Origin: Azorhizobium sp965227945
Lineage (GTDB): Bacteria; Pseudomonadota; Alphaproteobacteria; Rhizobiales; Xanthobacteraceae
DNA length: 64,000 bases
Assembly: GCA_965227945.1 (NCBI GenBank)
Contig: CBDDGQ010000006.1
Span: 2,604,001-2,668,000 of the forward strand
Direction: 5' to 3'
The position numbers and the translations under genes are program-made. The notes beneath the pieces were generated by a model. The model worked only from the letters and a program-made list of their open reading frames with translations. It made no database searches and had not been told where the DNA came from. The stretch's first letter is position 1; the number at the start of each line of letters is the position of its first letter. Shown one piece after another: positions 51,465-59,948 of the stretch.

Positions 51465-52814
51465 TCAGGCCGCCTTGCGGATCAGGCTGCGCAGGGTGGC
51501 GACCATGTCCTTGATCTCCTGCTCGGTGGAGATGAAGGGCGGCGAGAAGGCCAGGCTCTCGCCGGTGTAGCGCATGTAGAGGCCGTCCTTCAGGCCCTGC
51601 TCAAACACCTTCAGGGCGCGCATGCCCGGCGCATCCGGATAGGGCTCCAGTTCCACCGCGGCGGTGAGGCCGAAATTGCGGATGTCCACCACGCCGGGCT
51701 CGCCGCGCAGGCTGTGGAACTCCTCTTCCAACAGCGGCTCCAGGGCGCGCACGCGGGCGAACAGGTCCTCTTCCTCATAGACGTCGAGGGACGCATGGGC
51801 GGCGGCGGCGGCCATGGGATGACCGGAATAGGTGTAACCGTGGCAGAACTCGATGGCGGCGGGCGGGCCGCTCATGAAGGCGTCATAGATCTCCTGCCGG
51901 GCGATCACGCCGCCCATGGGGATGATGCCGTTGGTGATCGCCTTGGCGAAGGTGATCATGTCCGGCACGATGCCCATGCGCTCGGCGGCAAAGGCATAGC
52001 CGGTGCGGCCGAAGCCGGTGATGACTTCGTCGAAGATCAAAAGGATGCCGTGCTTGGTGCAGATCTCGCGCAGGCGCTCCAGATAGCCCATGGGCGGCAC
52101 GATCACGCCAGCCGACCCCTGCATGGGCTCCACGATGACCGCGGCGATGGTGGAGGCGTCATGCAGCGCCACCATGCGCTCCAGATCCTCCGCCAGATGC
52201 GCGCCCCAGGCCGGCTGGCCCTTGGAGAAGGCCATTTCCTTGAGGTCATGGGTGTGGCGCATGTGGTCGACACCCTGCACCATGCCGGCGGCGAACATCT
52301 TGCGGTTGGCCACCATGCCGCCCACCGACATGCCGCCGAAGCCGACGCCGTGATAGCCCTTCTCGCGGCCGATGAACCGGGTGCGCGACGCATTGCCGGT
52401 CAGGCGATGGTAGCCCAGCGCGATCTTCATCGCGGTGTCCATGGCTTCCGAGCCGGAATTGCAGAAGAACACCCGGTTGAGATCGCCGGGCGCCAGGTCG
52501 GCGATGCGCTCGGCCAGCTGGATGGTGGTGGCGCTCGCCACCTGGAACGAGGGGGCATAGTCCAGCGTGCGCACCTGCCGGGTGACGGCATCGACGATGC
52601 GGGGATGGGAGTGGCCCAGCGGCGTGCACCACAGGCCGGACGAGCCGTCGAACAGGCGCACGCCATTGGCATTGGTGAAATAGGCGCCTTCCGCCGACAC
52701 CAGGGTGCGGTCAGTAGGGTCGGCCTTGAAGCGGCGGTTGGAGGTGAACGGCGCCCAATAGGGATCCACGTTGAGCTGCCGGGCGAGCCCGCCCTGATCG
52801 GTCACCTGATCCAT
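51465..52814 (-). CDS. Class III omega-aminotransferase
   Basis: 449-aa PLP enzyme. Family landmarks: NGVRLFDGSSGLWCTPLGHSHP, FFCNSGSEAMDTAMKIALGYHRL, EPMQGSAGVIVPP, and the Schiff-base Lys in MITFAKAITNGIIPMGGV, the form seen in beta-alanine/omega-amino acid:pyruvate aminotransferases. It probably moves an amino group from a beta- or omega-amino acid to pyruvate, making alanine. Start at 52814 is supported by GGGAGA. It is divergent from a MocR regulator, a pairing known from GabR and gabT. Confidence 0.88.
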   Translation of the reverse strand: MDQVTDQGGLARQLNVDPYWAPFTSNRRFKADPTDRTLVSAEGAYFTNANGVRLFDGSSGLWCTPLGHSHPRIVDAVTRQVRTLDYAPSFQVASATTIQLAERIADLAPGDLNRVFFCNSGSEAMDTAMKIALGYHRLTGNASRTRFIGREKGYHGVGFGGMSVGGMVANRKMFAAGMVQGVDHMRHTHDLKEMAFSKGQPAWGAHLAEDLERMVALHDASTIAAVIVEPMQGSAGVIVPPMGYLERLREICTKHGILLIFDEVITGFGRTGYAFAAERMGIVPDMITFAKAITNGIIPMGGVIARQEIYDAFMSGPPAAIEFCHGYTYSGHPMAAAAAHASLDVYEEEDLFARVRALEPLLEEEFHSLRGEPGVVDIRNFGLTAAVELEPYPDAPGMRALKVFEQGLKDGLYMRYTGESLAFSPPFISTEQEIKDMVATLRSLIRKAA

Positions 52815-52931
52815 GATTGTCTCCCGCAAACGGTCCGGCGCCACATCGCGCGCAGCCTGGAATTCAAGCCTCCAGCATAAGAGATGCGCCCGCTTTGTAT
52901 ATATGCAGTTGGCCCCACCGCCGCTGAAGCT

Positions 52932-52979
52932 GTTGTGGTGCAGTCACCGATACAGCAGGCGTGATTTTGGAGTTGTGGT
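52932..52979. promoter_or_regulatory. Direct repeats, candidate MocR operator
   Basis: GTTGTGGT occurs at 52932-52939 and again at 52972-52979, same strand, exactly 40 bp apart (about four helix turns), in the 265-bp gap between the aminotransferase and the MocR gene. MocR/GabR proteins often bind two direct repeats. Confidence 0.45.
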
Positions 52980-53079
52980 CGAGGCTTAGGTGTGCGAGCA
53001 AAATAGGCAGAAACCATGGGTCAAGGGCTGATCCGCGGGCACGGGCTGCTGGCAAGTGTCCATATTCGGCGGTTTCCAG

Positions 53080-54519
53080 ATGCAGGGTACGTCCTCCCTC
53101 ATGTTTGCAATCACCTTGGACACGACCGGCAAGGTGCCGCTGGTGGCGCAGATCGTGGCGGTGGTAACGGCGCGGATCGCCGAGGGCGCGCTGCGACCGG
53201 GCACCCGCCTGCCGTCGGTGCGAGTTCTGGCGGCGGAATGCCAGGTGAGCACGCTGACCGTCTCCAACGCCTACAACCGCCTGGTGGCGGAGGGGTATCT
53301 GGAGGCGCGCCGCGCCAGCGGCTATTATGTGGCAGCCCGCAAGACCGCGCGCGAGCCGCAGCGGCGGTTTGCCCCCGATTCCGTGTCCATCGATGCGCTC
53401 TGGCTGCTGCAGCGGGTCTATGAAGACGATCCCAACCTGTTGAAGGTGGGCGCCGGCTGGCTGCCGGAAAGCCACCTGTTCGGCGAGGGGCTGCGCCCTG
53501 CATTGGCGGCGCTCGCCAAGCGCCCGGCCTCGGCGGTGTCGCGCTATGGCAATCCGCACGGCTATGCCCCCCTGCGGCGGTCGATCCAGATGCTGCTGGC
53601 GCAGCGGGCGATCGATTGCGAGCCGGACAACATCATCATCACCCACGGCGCCAGCCAGGCGCTGGATCTGGCGGCCCGCGGCCTGCTGCAGGCCGGCGAC
53701 ACGGCGTTCGTGGACGACCCCGGCTATTGCAATCTGTTTCCCACGCTGCGCGCGTTGGGGGTGCGGGTGGTGGGCATCGAGCGCACCCCGCAGGGGCCCA
53801 ATGTGGAGGCGCTGCGGACCCTGGCCGAACGGCATCGCCCGCGCGCCTTCTTCACCAACACCATTCTGCACAATCCCACCGGCACCGGCTGCTCGCCGGC
53901 GGTGATCTACCGCGTGTTGCGGGTGGCGGAAGAGTTCGATTTCCATATCGTGGAGGACGACATCTTCGCCGGCATGGCCCCCGACCAGGTGCCCAATATC
54001 GCCAGCCTCGACCAGTTCCGGCGGGTGCTGTACGTCGGCTCCTTCTCCAAGACCGTCTCGCCCAGCCTGCGCGTGGGCTATCTGGTGGCGGGCCGGGATC
54101 TGGTGGACCGCCTGCTCTATCTCAAGCTCTCCGGCGGGCTGACCAGTTCGGAGATCACCGAGCAACTGGTGCACACCATTCTGGTGGAGGGGCATCACCG
54201 CCTGCATCTGGCGCGGCTGCGGGACAAGCTGGCGGCGGCGCAGAAGTCCGTGTGCGACGGCCTGGCCTCGGCCGGGCTGGACATCTTCTTCCGGCCGGCC
54301 GGCGGGATGTTCGTGTGGGCCGGCTTCAAGGGCGCCCCGGACATGGACGAGGTGGCGCGCCGCGCCCTGGAGCAGGGCATCATGCTGGCGCCCGGCTCGC
54401 TGTTTCGCGCCGACCAGAAGCCGACGCCCTTCATGCGCTTCAATGTGACCCATGCGGACCACGCGCGCCTCTACCGCTTCCTCGAGCAGATGGCGGCAGC
54501 CCCGCCGGTGGCCGCCTGA
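53080..54519 (+). CDS. MocR-type GntR/aminotransferase regulator
   Basis: About 479-aa regulator with an N-terminal GntR winged helix (VPLVAQIVAVVTARIAEGALRPGTRLPSVRVLAAECQVSTLTVSNAYNRLVAEGYLEAR) and a C-terminal aminotransferase-I fold. PLP contacts visible: HGASQALDLAARGL, the Asp in IVEDDIFAGMAP, and the Schiff-base Lys in VGSFSKTVSPSLRVGYLVA. It likely activates or represses the divergent omega-aminotransferase in response to PLP and an amino acid. The start is uncertain: 53080 is used, 53101 (MFAITLD) is equally fitting. Confidence 0.9.
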   Translation: MQGTSSLMFAITLDTTGKVPLVAQIVAVVTARIAEGALRPGTRLPSVRVLAAECQVSTLTVSNAYNRLVAEGYLEARRASGYYVAARKTAREPQRRFAPDSVSIDALWLLQRVYEDDPNLLKVGAGWLPESHLFGEGLRPALAALAKRPASAVSRYGNPHGYAPLRRSIQMLLAQRAIDCEPDNIIITHGASQALDLAARGLLQAGDTAFVDDPGYCNLFPTLRALGVRVVGIERTPQGPNVEALRTLAERHRPRAFFTNTILHNPTGTGCSPAVIYRVLRVAEEFDFHIVEDDIFAGMAPDQVPNIASLDQFRRVLYVGSFSKTVSPSLRVGYLVAGRDLVDRLLYLKLSGGLTSSEITEQLVHTILVEGHHRLHLARLRDKLAAAQKSVCDGLASAGLDIFFRPAGGMFVWAGFKGAPDMDEVARRALEQGIMLAPGSLFRADQKPTPFMRFNVTHADHARLYRFLEQMAAAPPVAA

Positions 54520-54632
54520 CGGGTGCAGGCGGTCCATGGCGCAGTTACGGCTTGAAACGGGCGCCAAGATCGTCCACTCCGATCCAAAATTGAACCGCGG
54601 CTGCGCGGTCCGGACCTAACCTGGAGTTTGCC

Positions 54633-55571
54633 ATGCGCCTCGATGCCACCGCCGCCGGCCTGTTTCCCATCGCGCCGACGCCGTTCCACGCGGATGGCCG
54701 CATCGATGAGTCCTCCATCGACACCTTGATGGAGCGCTATGTGGCCGCCGGCGCCACCGGCGTCACCGTGCTCGGCATCATGGGCGAGGCGCCCAAGCTG
54801 GAGCCGGACGAGAGCCTCGCCATCGCATCCCGCTTCGTCACAGGCATGGCCGGCCTGCCGGTGATCGTGGGCGTCTCGGCGCCGGGCTTTGCCGCCATGC
54901 GCTGGCTGGCCCGCGCCGCCATGGACAAGGGCGCGGCCGGCGTGATGATCGCCCCGGTGCCGAGCCTGCGCACCGACGACCAGATCCTGACCTATTACCG
55001 TCAGGCCATCGAGGCCATCGGCACCGACATCCCGTTCGTGATCCAGGATTATCCCCTCACCCTGTCGGTGCAGATGACGCCGAAGGTGATCCGCCAGATC
55101 GTCGAGGAGCACCCCTCCTGCGTGATGCTGAAGCATGAGGACTGGCCCGGCCTGGAGAAGATCACCGCGCTGCGCACCTTCCAGAAGGAAGGCACCTTGC
55201 GGCCGATCTCCATCCTCACCGGCAATGGCGGCATGTTCCTGGATTTCGAGATGGAGCGCGGCGCCGACGGCGCCATGACCGGCTATGCCTTCCCCGAAAT
55301 GCTGGCGGATGTGGTGCGCCTCCAGAAGGCCGGGCAGCGGGATGCGGCGCACGATCTGTTCGACGCCCATCTGCCGCTGCTGCGCTATGAGCAGCAGCAG
55401 GGCGTGGGTCTGGCCACCCGCAAATATGTGCTGATGAAGCGCGGCTTCATCGCCTCGGACGTGCAGCGCAAGCCCGGCGCCGCCCTGTCGGCCACCGCGC
55501 GAGCCGAGGTGGACTATCTGCTGGCCCGCCTCGCCAAGGTGGATGCGCGGGCCCTGCCCATCGCCGCCTGA
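54633..55571 (+). CDS. DapA-superfamily lyase/aldolase
   Basis: 312-aa class I aldolase of the dihydrodipicolinate synthase/N-acetylneuraminate lyase family. The Schiff-base Lys is in CVMLKHEDWPGLEKI, with the Tyr of IQDYPLTLSV. The usual TTGE loop of DapA (GTTGE) is replaced by LGIMGEAPKL, so it is not a lysine-pathway DapA; a keto-acid aldolase or a deaminating dehydratase, such as one acting on a hydroxyproline-derived imino acid, is more likely. It lies in a D-amino-acid context, 95 bp before a D-threonine aldolase-like gene. Substrate unknown. Confidence 0.8.
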   Translation: MRLDATAAGLFPIAPTPFHADGRIDESSIDTLMERYVAAGATGVTVLGIMGEAPKLEPDESLAIASRFVTGMAGLPVIVGVSAPGFAAMRWLARAAMDKGAAGVMIAPVPSLRTDDQILTYYRQAIEAIGTDIPFVIQDYPLTLSVQMTPKVIRQIVEEHPSCVMLKHEDWPGLEKITALRTFQKEGTLRPISILTGNGGMFLDFEMERGADGAMTGYAFPEMLADVVRLQKAGQRDAAHDLFDAHLPLLRYEQQQGVGLATRKYVLMKRGFIASDVQRKPGAALSATARAEVDYLLARLAKVDARALPIAA

Positions 55572-55665
55572 GGATGCATCATCTGCCGCGCCGTCACCGG
55601 CGCGGCGCCCTGCCGGGCCAGACCGCACCCGGCGCTCCCCTGCGGCCGCCGCCTGGAGTCCTGAC

Positions 55666-56778
55666 ATGCCGCACCAACAGCCGCCCGCCGAGCCGGGGAT
55701 GCGCGAGGACGAGGTCGATACCCCGGCCCTGATCCTGGATCTGGACGCCTTCGAGGCAAATCTGGACACCATGGCTCAGCGTTTGGCACCAACCGGCGCG
55801 CGGCTGCGGGCGCACGCCAAGACCCATAAGAGCGCAGTGATCGCGCGCCTGCAGATGGAACGCGGGGCCGTTGGCCAGTGCGTGCAGAAGGTGGGCGAGG
55901 CCGAGGCGCTGGCGCATGCGGGCGTCGACGACATCCTGGTCAGCAACGAAGTGATCGCGCCGCGCAAGCTGGCGCGGCTGGCCGCGCTCACCCGCATCGC
56001 CCGCGTGGCGGTGTGCGCCGACGATCCGGCCGCTGTGCCCCTCATCGAGGCGGCCGCGGAAGCCGCTGGCACCCGCCTCTCCGTGCTGGTGGAGATCGAA
56101 GTGGGCGCCAAGCGGTGCGGCCTGGAGCCGGGCGCGCCCGCGGGCGACCTGGCGGCGCGCATTGCCGCCTCGAAGCATCTGAGCTTCGGCGGGCTTCAGG
56201 CCTATTTCGGCGGCGCCCAGCACAAGCGCCAGCCCGAGGAGCGGCGGGCCGCCATCGCCTCTTCCGCCACCTGCGTCGAGCGCACGCTGGAGGACTTGCG
56301 CCGACGCGGCCTGCATTGCCCCATCGTCGGCGGGGCGGGCACGGGTACCTTCGCACTGGAGGCGGCCAGCGGCCTGTGGACGGAGATCCAGGCGGGATCC
56401 TACATCTTCATGGATGCGGACTATGCCCGCAACATCGAGCCGCCGCCGTTCCGCCACGCGCTGTTCGTGCTAGCCCAGGTGATGAGCGCGCCCGCCGGCA
56501 GCGGCCGGGCGGTGGTGGACGCGGGCCATAAGGCGGCGCCCATCGACAGCGGCTTTCCGGTCGTCTTCGGGCGCCCGGATCTGGCCTATGTGGGGGCCTC
56601 CGACGAGCATGGCGTGCTGGAGGCACGCGATGGCGCCCTTCCAGACCTGGGCGAAAAGCTGCGCCTGATCCCCGGCCATTGCGACCCCACGGTGGACCGC
56701 TACGACTGGTATGTGGGCGTGCGCGGCGGGCGGGTGGAATGCCTGTGGCCGGTCACCGCCCGCGGGCTGATGACCTGA
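55666..56778 (+). CDS. D-threonine aldolase/DSD1-like PLP enzyme
   Basis: 370-aa enzyme of the alanine-racemase-N fold with a D-serine-dehydratase-like C-terminal domain. The PLP Lys is in RLRAHAKTHKSAVIA. The metal-binding His-Cys pair near the end is LIPGHCDPTVDRYDWYVGVRGGRV, typical of D-threonine aldolase and D-threo-3-hydroxyaspartate dehydratase. It cleaves or dehydrates a D-beta-hydroxy amino acid. Start at 55666 follows GGAG at 8 bp. With dadA and the DapA-like enzyme it makes this stretch look specialised for D-amino acids. Confidence 0.85.
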   Translation: MPHQQPPAEPGMREDEVDTPALILDLDAFEANLDTMAQRLAPTGARLRAHAKTHKSAVIARLQMERGAVGQCVQKVGEAEALAHAGVDDILVSNEVIAPRKLARLAALTRIARVAVCADDPAAVPLIEAAAEAAGTRLSVLVEIEVGAKRCGLEPGAPAGDLAARIAASKHLSFGGLQAYFGGAQHKRQPEERRAAIASSATCVERTLEDLRRRGLHCPIVGGAGTGTFALEAASGLWTEIQAGSYIFMDADYARNIEPPPFRHALFVLAQVMSAPAGSGRAVVDAGHKAAPIDSGFPVVFGRPDLAYVGASDEHGVLEARDGALPDLGEKLRLIPGHCDPTVDRYDWYVGVRGGRVECLWPVTARGLMT

Positions 56779-56814
56779 GTTCAGCCTTGCTGAGCCACCG
56801 CTCAGCGCGTGCGC

Positions 56815-58281
56815 TCACTCAAAGCCGGGCGGCGCGCGGAAGCCGTAGAGATCTTCCAGCGCCGCGGCGAAGGCCAGAGGCGTGCGGTCTTCCAGATAGG
56901 GGCCGATGATCTGAACCCCCACCGGCAGGCCGTCCCGCGTCTCGCCGATGGGGGCGACGCTGGCCGGCAGGCCCGACAGGGTCGCGAGACCGGCCCAGAA
57001 CAACTGGTCGTTATAATCCGCCTGGCGATTGTTGATGGTGAGCGTGCGGGTGTCGCGCGATCCGGCTTCGTCGATGGGGAACGCCGCCGTGGTGGTCACG
57101 GGGGCCAGCAGCACGTCATAGCGGGTGAAGAAGTCGGCCCAGGCCCGCTGGATGGCGGCGCGCCGTTCCTGGATGGCAAGCCACGCGCGATGGCTCTGCA
57201 CCATGGCCCGGGCGGAGTCGGTGATGTAGGAGAGATCATCCGCCGGCTTGGTGCGCAGCAGGGCTTCAGCCTTGTCCACTGCCGCCTGCGGTGCCCGGGC
57301 GCTGGCGGCCCCGCGCAGCACCTGCATCAGCACATGGTGCTGCTCCTCGAAGGTGAAGTCCGGCCGGGCGACCTCGTCCAGATGGAGGCCCTCGCCGCGC
57401 AGCTTTTCCGTGAGCCCGCGCAAGCGTTCCACATAGGTCTCGTCCACCACCGCAATGTCGGCGCTGTAGAGGATGGCGACGCGGAACTGCGTCAGCTCGG
57501 TCGCCCGCGGCGCCGGCAAGGTGAGGCGCCAGGCGGTGGCGTCGGGCCCGGCGGGACCGGCGAGCACGTCCAGCAGCAATTCCAGATCGCGGGCGGAGCG
57601 AGCCATGGGGCCGGAGGTGGACACCTCGTTGCCGATGGTGACGCCGGGGCGCTCATTGCCCGCCTGCGGCACCACATGGATGGAGGGGCGATGGCCGAAC
57701 ACGCCGCAGAAATGCGCCGGGAAGCGCACCGAGCCGCCGGCATCACTGCCCAGCTCAACCGCCGTCAGCCCCGCCGCCAGCGCCGCCGCGGAGCCGCCAG
57801 ACGACCCGCCAGGGGTGAAGCCGACGCGCCAGGGGTTCTCCGTGGTGCCGTGGATGGCGTTGTAGCTCTGCCAATCCAGCAGATTGATGGGCACGTTGGT
57901 CTTGCCGAAGATGATGGCGCCCGCATCCAGCAAACGCTGCGCAACCACGCCGGTGGCATCGGGCCGGAAGTCCGCGAAGGCGGGGTCGCCCCAGGTGGTG
58001 GGCCAGCCGGCGATGTGGTGGCTCTCTTTCACCGTCATCGGCAGCCCGTGCAGCGGGCCCCAGCTTTCGCCGCGGGCCTGGGCCGCATCGGCGGCTTCGG
58101 CGCGGGCGCGGGCGGCCTCCGCGTCCAGATGGATCACCGCATTGAGCCGGGGATTGAAGCGCGCGAGCCGCTCCAGATAAAGCTCCAGCAAGGCGCGCGA
58201 TGTGATGGCGCCGCGGCGCAACTGGTCCAGGAGCTCGATGCCAGAGGCGAAGGCGAGGGACGGGGCGGACGGATGGTTCAT
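56815..58281 (-). CDS. Amidase of the monooxygenase-ABC operon
   Basis: 488-aa amidase-signature enzyme. Triad residues: Lys85 in PMTVKESHHIAGW, cis-Ser160/161 in TPGGSSGGSAAALAAGL, and nucleophile Ser184 in ELGSDAGGSVRFPAHFCGVFGHRPS. The substrate is unknown; the long C-terminal half resembles broad-range aliphatic or aryl amidases. It is the last gene of the minus-strand operon, only 16 bp after the ABC permease. A start at 58323 would overlap the permease; ATG 58281 is preferred. Confidence 0.85.
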   Translation of the reverse strand: MNHPSAPSLAFASGIELLDQLRRGAITSRALLELYLERLARFNPRLNAVIHLDAEAARARAEAADAAQARGESWGPLHGLPMTVKESHHIAGWPTTWGDPAFADFRPDATGVVAQRLLDAGAIIFGKTNVPINLLDWQSYNAIHGTTENPWRVGFTPGGSSGGSAAALAAGLTAVELGSDAGGSVRFPAHFCGVFGHRPSIHVVPQAGNERPGVTIGNEVSTSGPMARSARDLELLLDVLAGPAGPDATAWRLTLPAPRATELTQFRVAILYSADIAVVDETYVERLRGLTEKLRGEGLHLDEVARPDFTFEEQHHVLMQVLRGAASARAPQAAVDKAEALLRTKPADDLSYITDSARAMVQSHRAWLAIQERRAAIQRAWADFFTRYDVLLAPVTTTAAFPIDEAGSRDTRTLTINNRQADYNDQLFWAGLATLSGLPASVAPIGETRDGLPVGVQIIGPYLEDRTPLAFAAALEDLYGFRAPPGFE

Positions 58282-58297
58282 GGCATCGGACCCTTGT

Positions 58298-59083
58298 TCA
58301 GACTTCGCCGGTGGGCAGCTCATCGCGCGCGCCTTCCCAGAACACCGCGCGCCGCTGGATGAAGCGCATGATGCTGGAGCCCACCATGCCGATGACCGCC
58401 AGGATCAGCACGCCGGCGAACATGGTGGACACGCTCATGTTCACCGTGGCCGAGCCGATCAGATAGCCGAGGCCCTGCTCGGAGGCGATGAACTCGCCGA
58501 CCACGGCGCCGATCAGCGCCAGCACGATGCCGATCTGCAGGCCGGCGAAGATGGAACTGGCGGCGGAGGGGAGCTTCACGTTGAAAAAGATGAAGGTGCG
58601 CGAACGGTTGAACGAGCGGCACATCTCCACCAGTTCCGGATCGGCGCGGCGGATGCCCACAATGGTGTTCACCAGCAGCGGGAAGAAGCAGATCAGCGCC
58701 ACCAGCACGATCTTGGAGGCAATGCCGAAGCCGAACCACACCAGGATCAGCGGCGCCAGCGCAACCTTCGGCATGGACTGCACGGCAACGATGAAGGGGA
58801 AGACGAACTTCTCGAACGTTGCTGACTCGGCGATCATCACCCCCACCACCACCGCCAGCACGCTGCCGATGGCATAGCCCGTCAAGGTGGACAGCAAGGT
58901 GAAGCGGATGTGCGGCCAGTAGCTGCCGTCCATCAGGCCGTTATAGAGCGAGACGAAGACCGCCTGCGGCGGGGGCAGCAGATAGGACGGCAAGCCGGCG
59001 CCGGGGCGGGTGAAGAAGGCCCAGATCGCCAGGATCACCACCAAAGTCGCCAGCGGATAGAGCGCATTCTTGAGGGCGGTCAT
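58298..59083 (-). CDS. Tau/Ssu-type ABC permease
   Basis: 261-aa inner-membrane permease of the nitrate/sulfonate/taurine family, about six helices. The ATPase-contact loop is ELVEMCRSFNRSRTFIFFNVKLPSAASSIFAGLQIGI (EAA motif variant). Also SVLAVVVGVMIAESATFEKFVFPFIVAVQSMPKVALAPLILVWFG. It overlaps the ATPase stop by ATGA. Sulfonates are the classic substrates, but riboflavin-, pyrimidine- and other aromatic-compound importers belong to the same family. Confidence 0.9.
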   Translation of the reverse strand: MTALKNALYPLATLVVILAIWAFFTRPGAGLPSYLLPPPQAVFVSLYNGLMDGSYWPHIRFTLLSTLTGYAIGSVLAVVVGVMIAESATFEKFVFPFIVAVQSMPKVALAPLILVWFGFGIASKIVLVALICFFPLLVNTIVGIRRADPELVEMCRSFNRSRTFIFFNVKLPSAASSIFAGLQIGIVLALIGAVVGEFIASEQGLGYLIGSATVNMSVSTMFAGVLILAVIGMVGSSIMRFIQRRAVFWEGARDELPTGEV

Positions 59084-59922
59084 AGGCTGATCCCCGCGGC
59101 GGGCGTGTCGGTGTCTGGCTTCTCGGCGAGGCTGCGAAACAGCTGCCGAAGCTCGTAGGCGAGGGCGTTGAATTCTGGCGTGCTGAGGGTCTCGATGGTC
59201 CGCGGCCGGGGCAGGGGCACGGCGATGTCGGCGACGATCCGCGCCGGCCGGCCGGCCACCACCACCACCCGGTCCGCCAGCATCACGGCCTCGGGGATGG
59301 AGTGGGTGACGAACAGCGCCGTCTTGCGGCCGTGCATCCAGATGGACTGCAATTCGATGGACAGATCCTCGCGGGTCATGGCGTCCAGGGCCGCGAACGG
59401 CTCGTCGAGGATCAGCACGGTGGGATCATGCAGCAGCATGCGGGCGATGCCCACCCGCTGGGCCATGCCGCCGGAGAGCTGGAAGGGATAGGCTTTCGCG
59501 GCTTGCGACAGCCCGACCAGCGCCAGCAGGCGGTCGGCTTCCTCCCGCGCCTTGGGGCTGGCGCCGCGGGCAAAGCCCGCTGGCAGCAGCACATTGTCCC
59601 GCACCGTGCGCCAGGGCAGCAGGGTGGGCTTCTGGAACACCATGCCGATGTCGGGGCGCGGGCCGTCGATGCTCCGCCCGTCGAGACGGATGGAGCCGGC
59701 GCTGACCGGCAACAGGCCCGCCACCAGCCGCAGCAAGGTGGACTTGCCGCCGCCGGAGGGGCCGAGCACGGCCACGAACGCGCCATCGTCCACTTTCAGC
59801 GACAGATGCTCCAGCACCATGCGCCCACCGGGGCCGCCGTAGTGAAAGCCCAGGTCGTCGATCAGCAGGCGCGGGGCGGGCGCCGGGGCCGCCGGCGGCG
59901 GTCCCGAGGGGTCTTGCGTCAT
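59080..59922 (-). CDS. Tau/Ssu-type ABC ATPase
   Basis: 280-aa cytoplasmic ATPase. After a Pro/Ala-rich leader of about 18 residues: Walker A VLGPSGGGKST (about 52-62), the Q-loop GMVFQKPTLLPWRTVRDN, the signature LSGGMAQRVGIARML, and Walker B VLILDEPFAALDAMTREDL, the SsuB/TauB form. ATG at 59922 is preferred because GAGGA precedes it; a GTG at 59952 would overlap the binding-protein stop. Confidence 0.9.
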   Translation of the reverse strand: MTQDPSGPPPAAPAPAPRLLIDDLGFHYGGPGGRMVLEHLSLKVDDGAFVAVLGPSGGGKSTLLRLVAGLLPVSAGSIRLDGRSIDGPRPDIGMVFQKPTLLPWRTVRDNVLLPAGFARGASPKAREEADRLLALVGLSQAAKAYPFQLSGGMAQRVGIARMLLHDPTVLILDEPFAALDAMTREDLSIELQSIWMHGRKTALFVTHSIPEAVMLADRVVVVAGRPARIVADIAVPLPRPRTIETLSTPEFNALAYELRQLFRSLAEKPDTDTPAAGISL

Positions 59923-59948
59923 CACGGCGTCCTCACCTGTGGTCCCGC

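Noticed and set aside
51270..52880. A 536-codon plus-strand open frame opposite the aminotransferase
   Set aside because: The minus-strand aminotransferase has all PLP motifs; this frame has none.
54633..55571. Lysine-pathway dihydrodipicolinate synthase (dapA)
   Set aside because: The GTTGE active-site loop is replaced by GIMGEAP and the context is catabolic.
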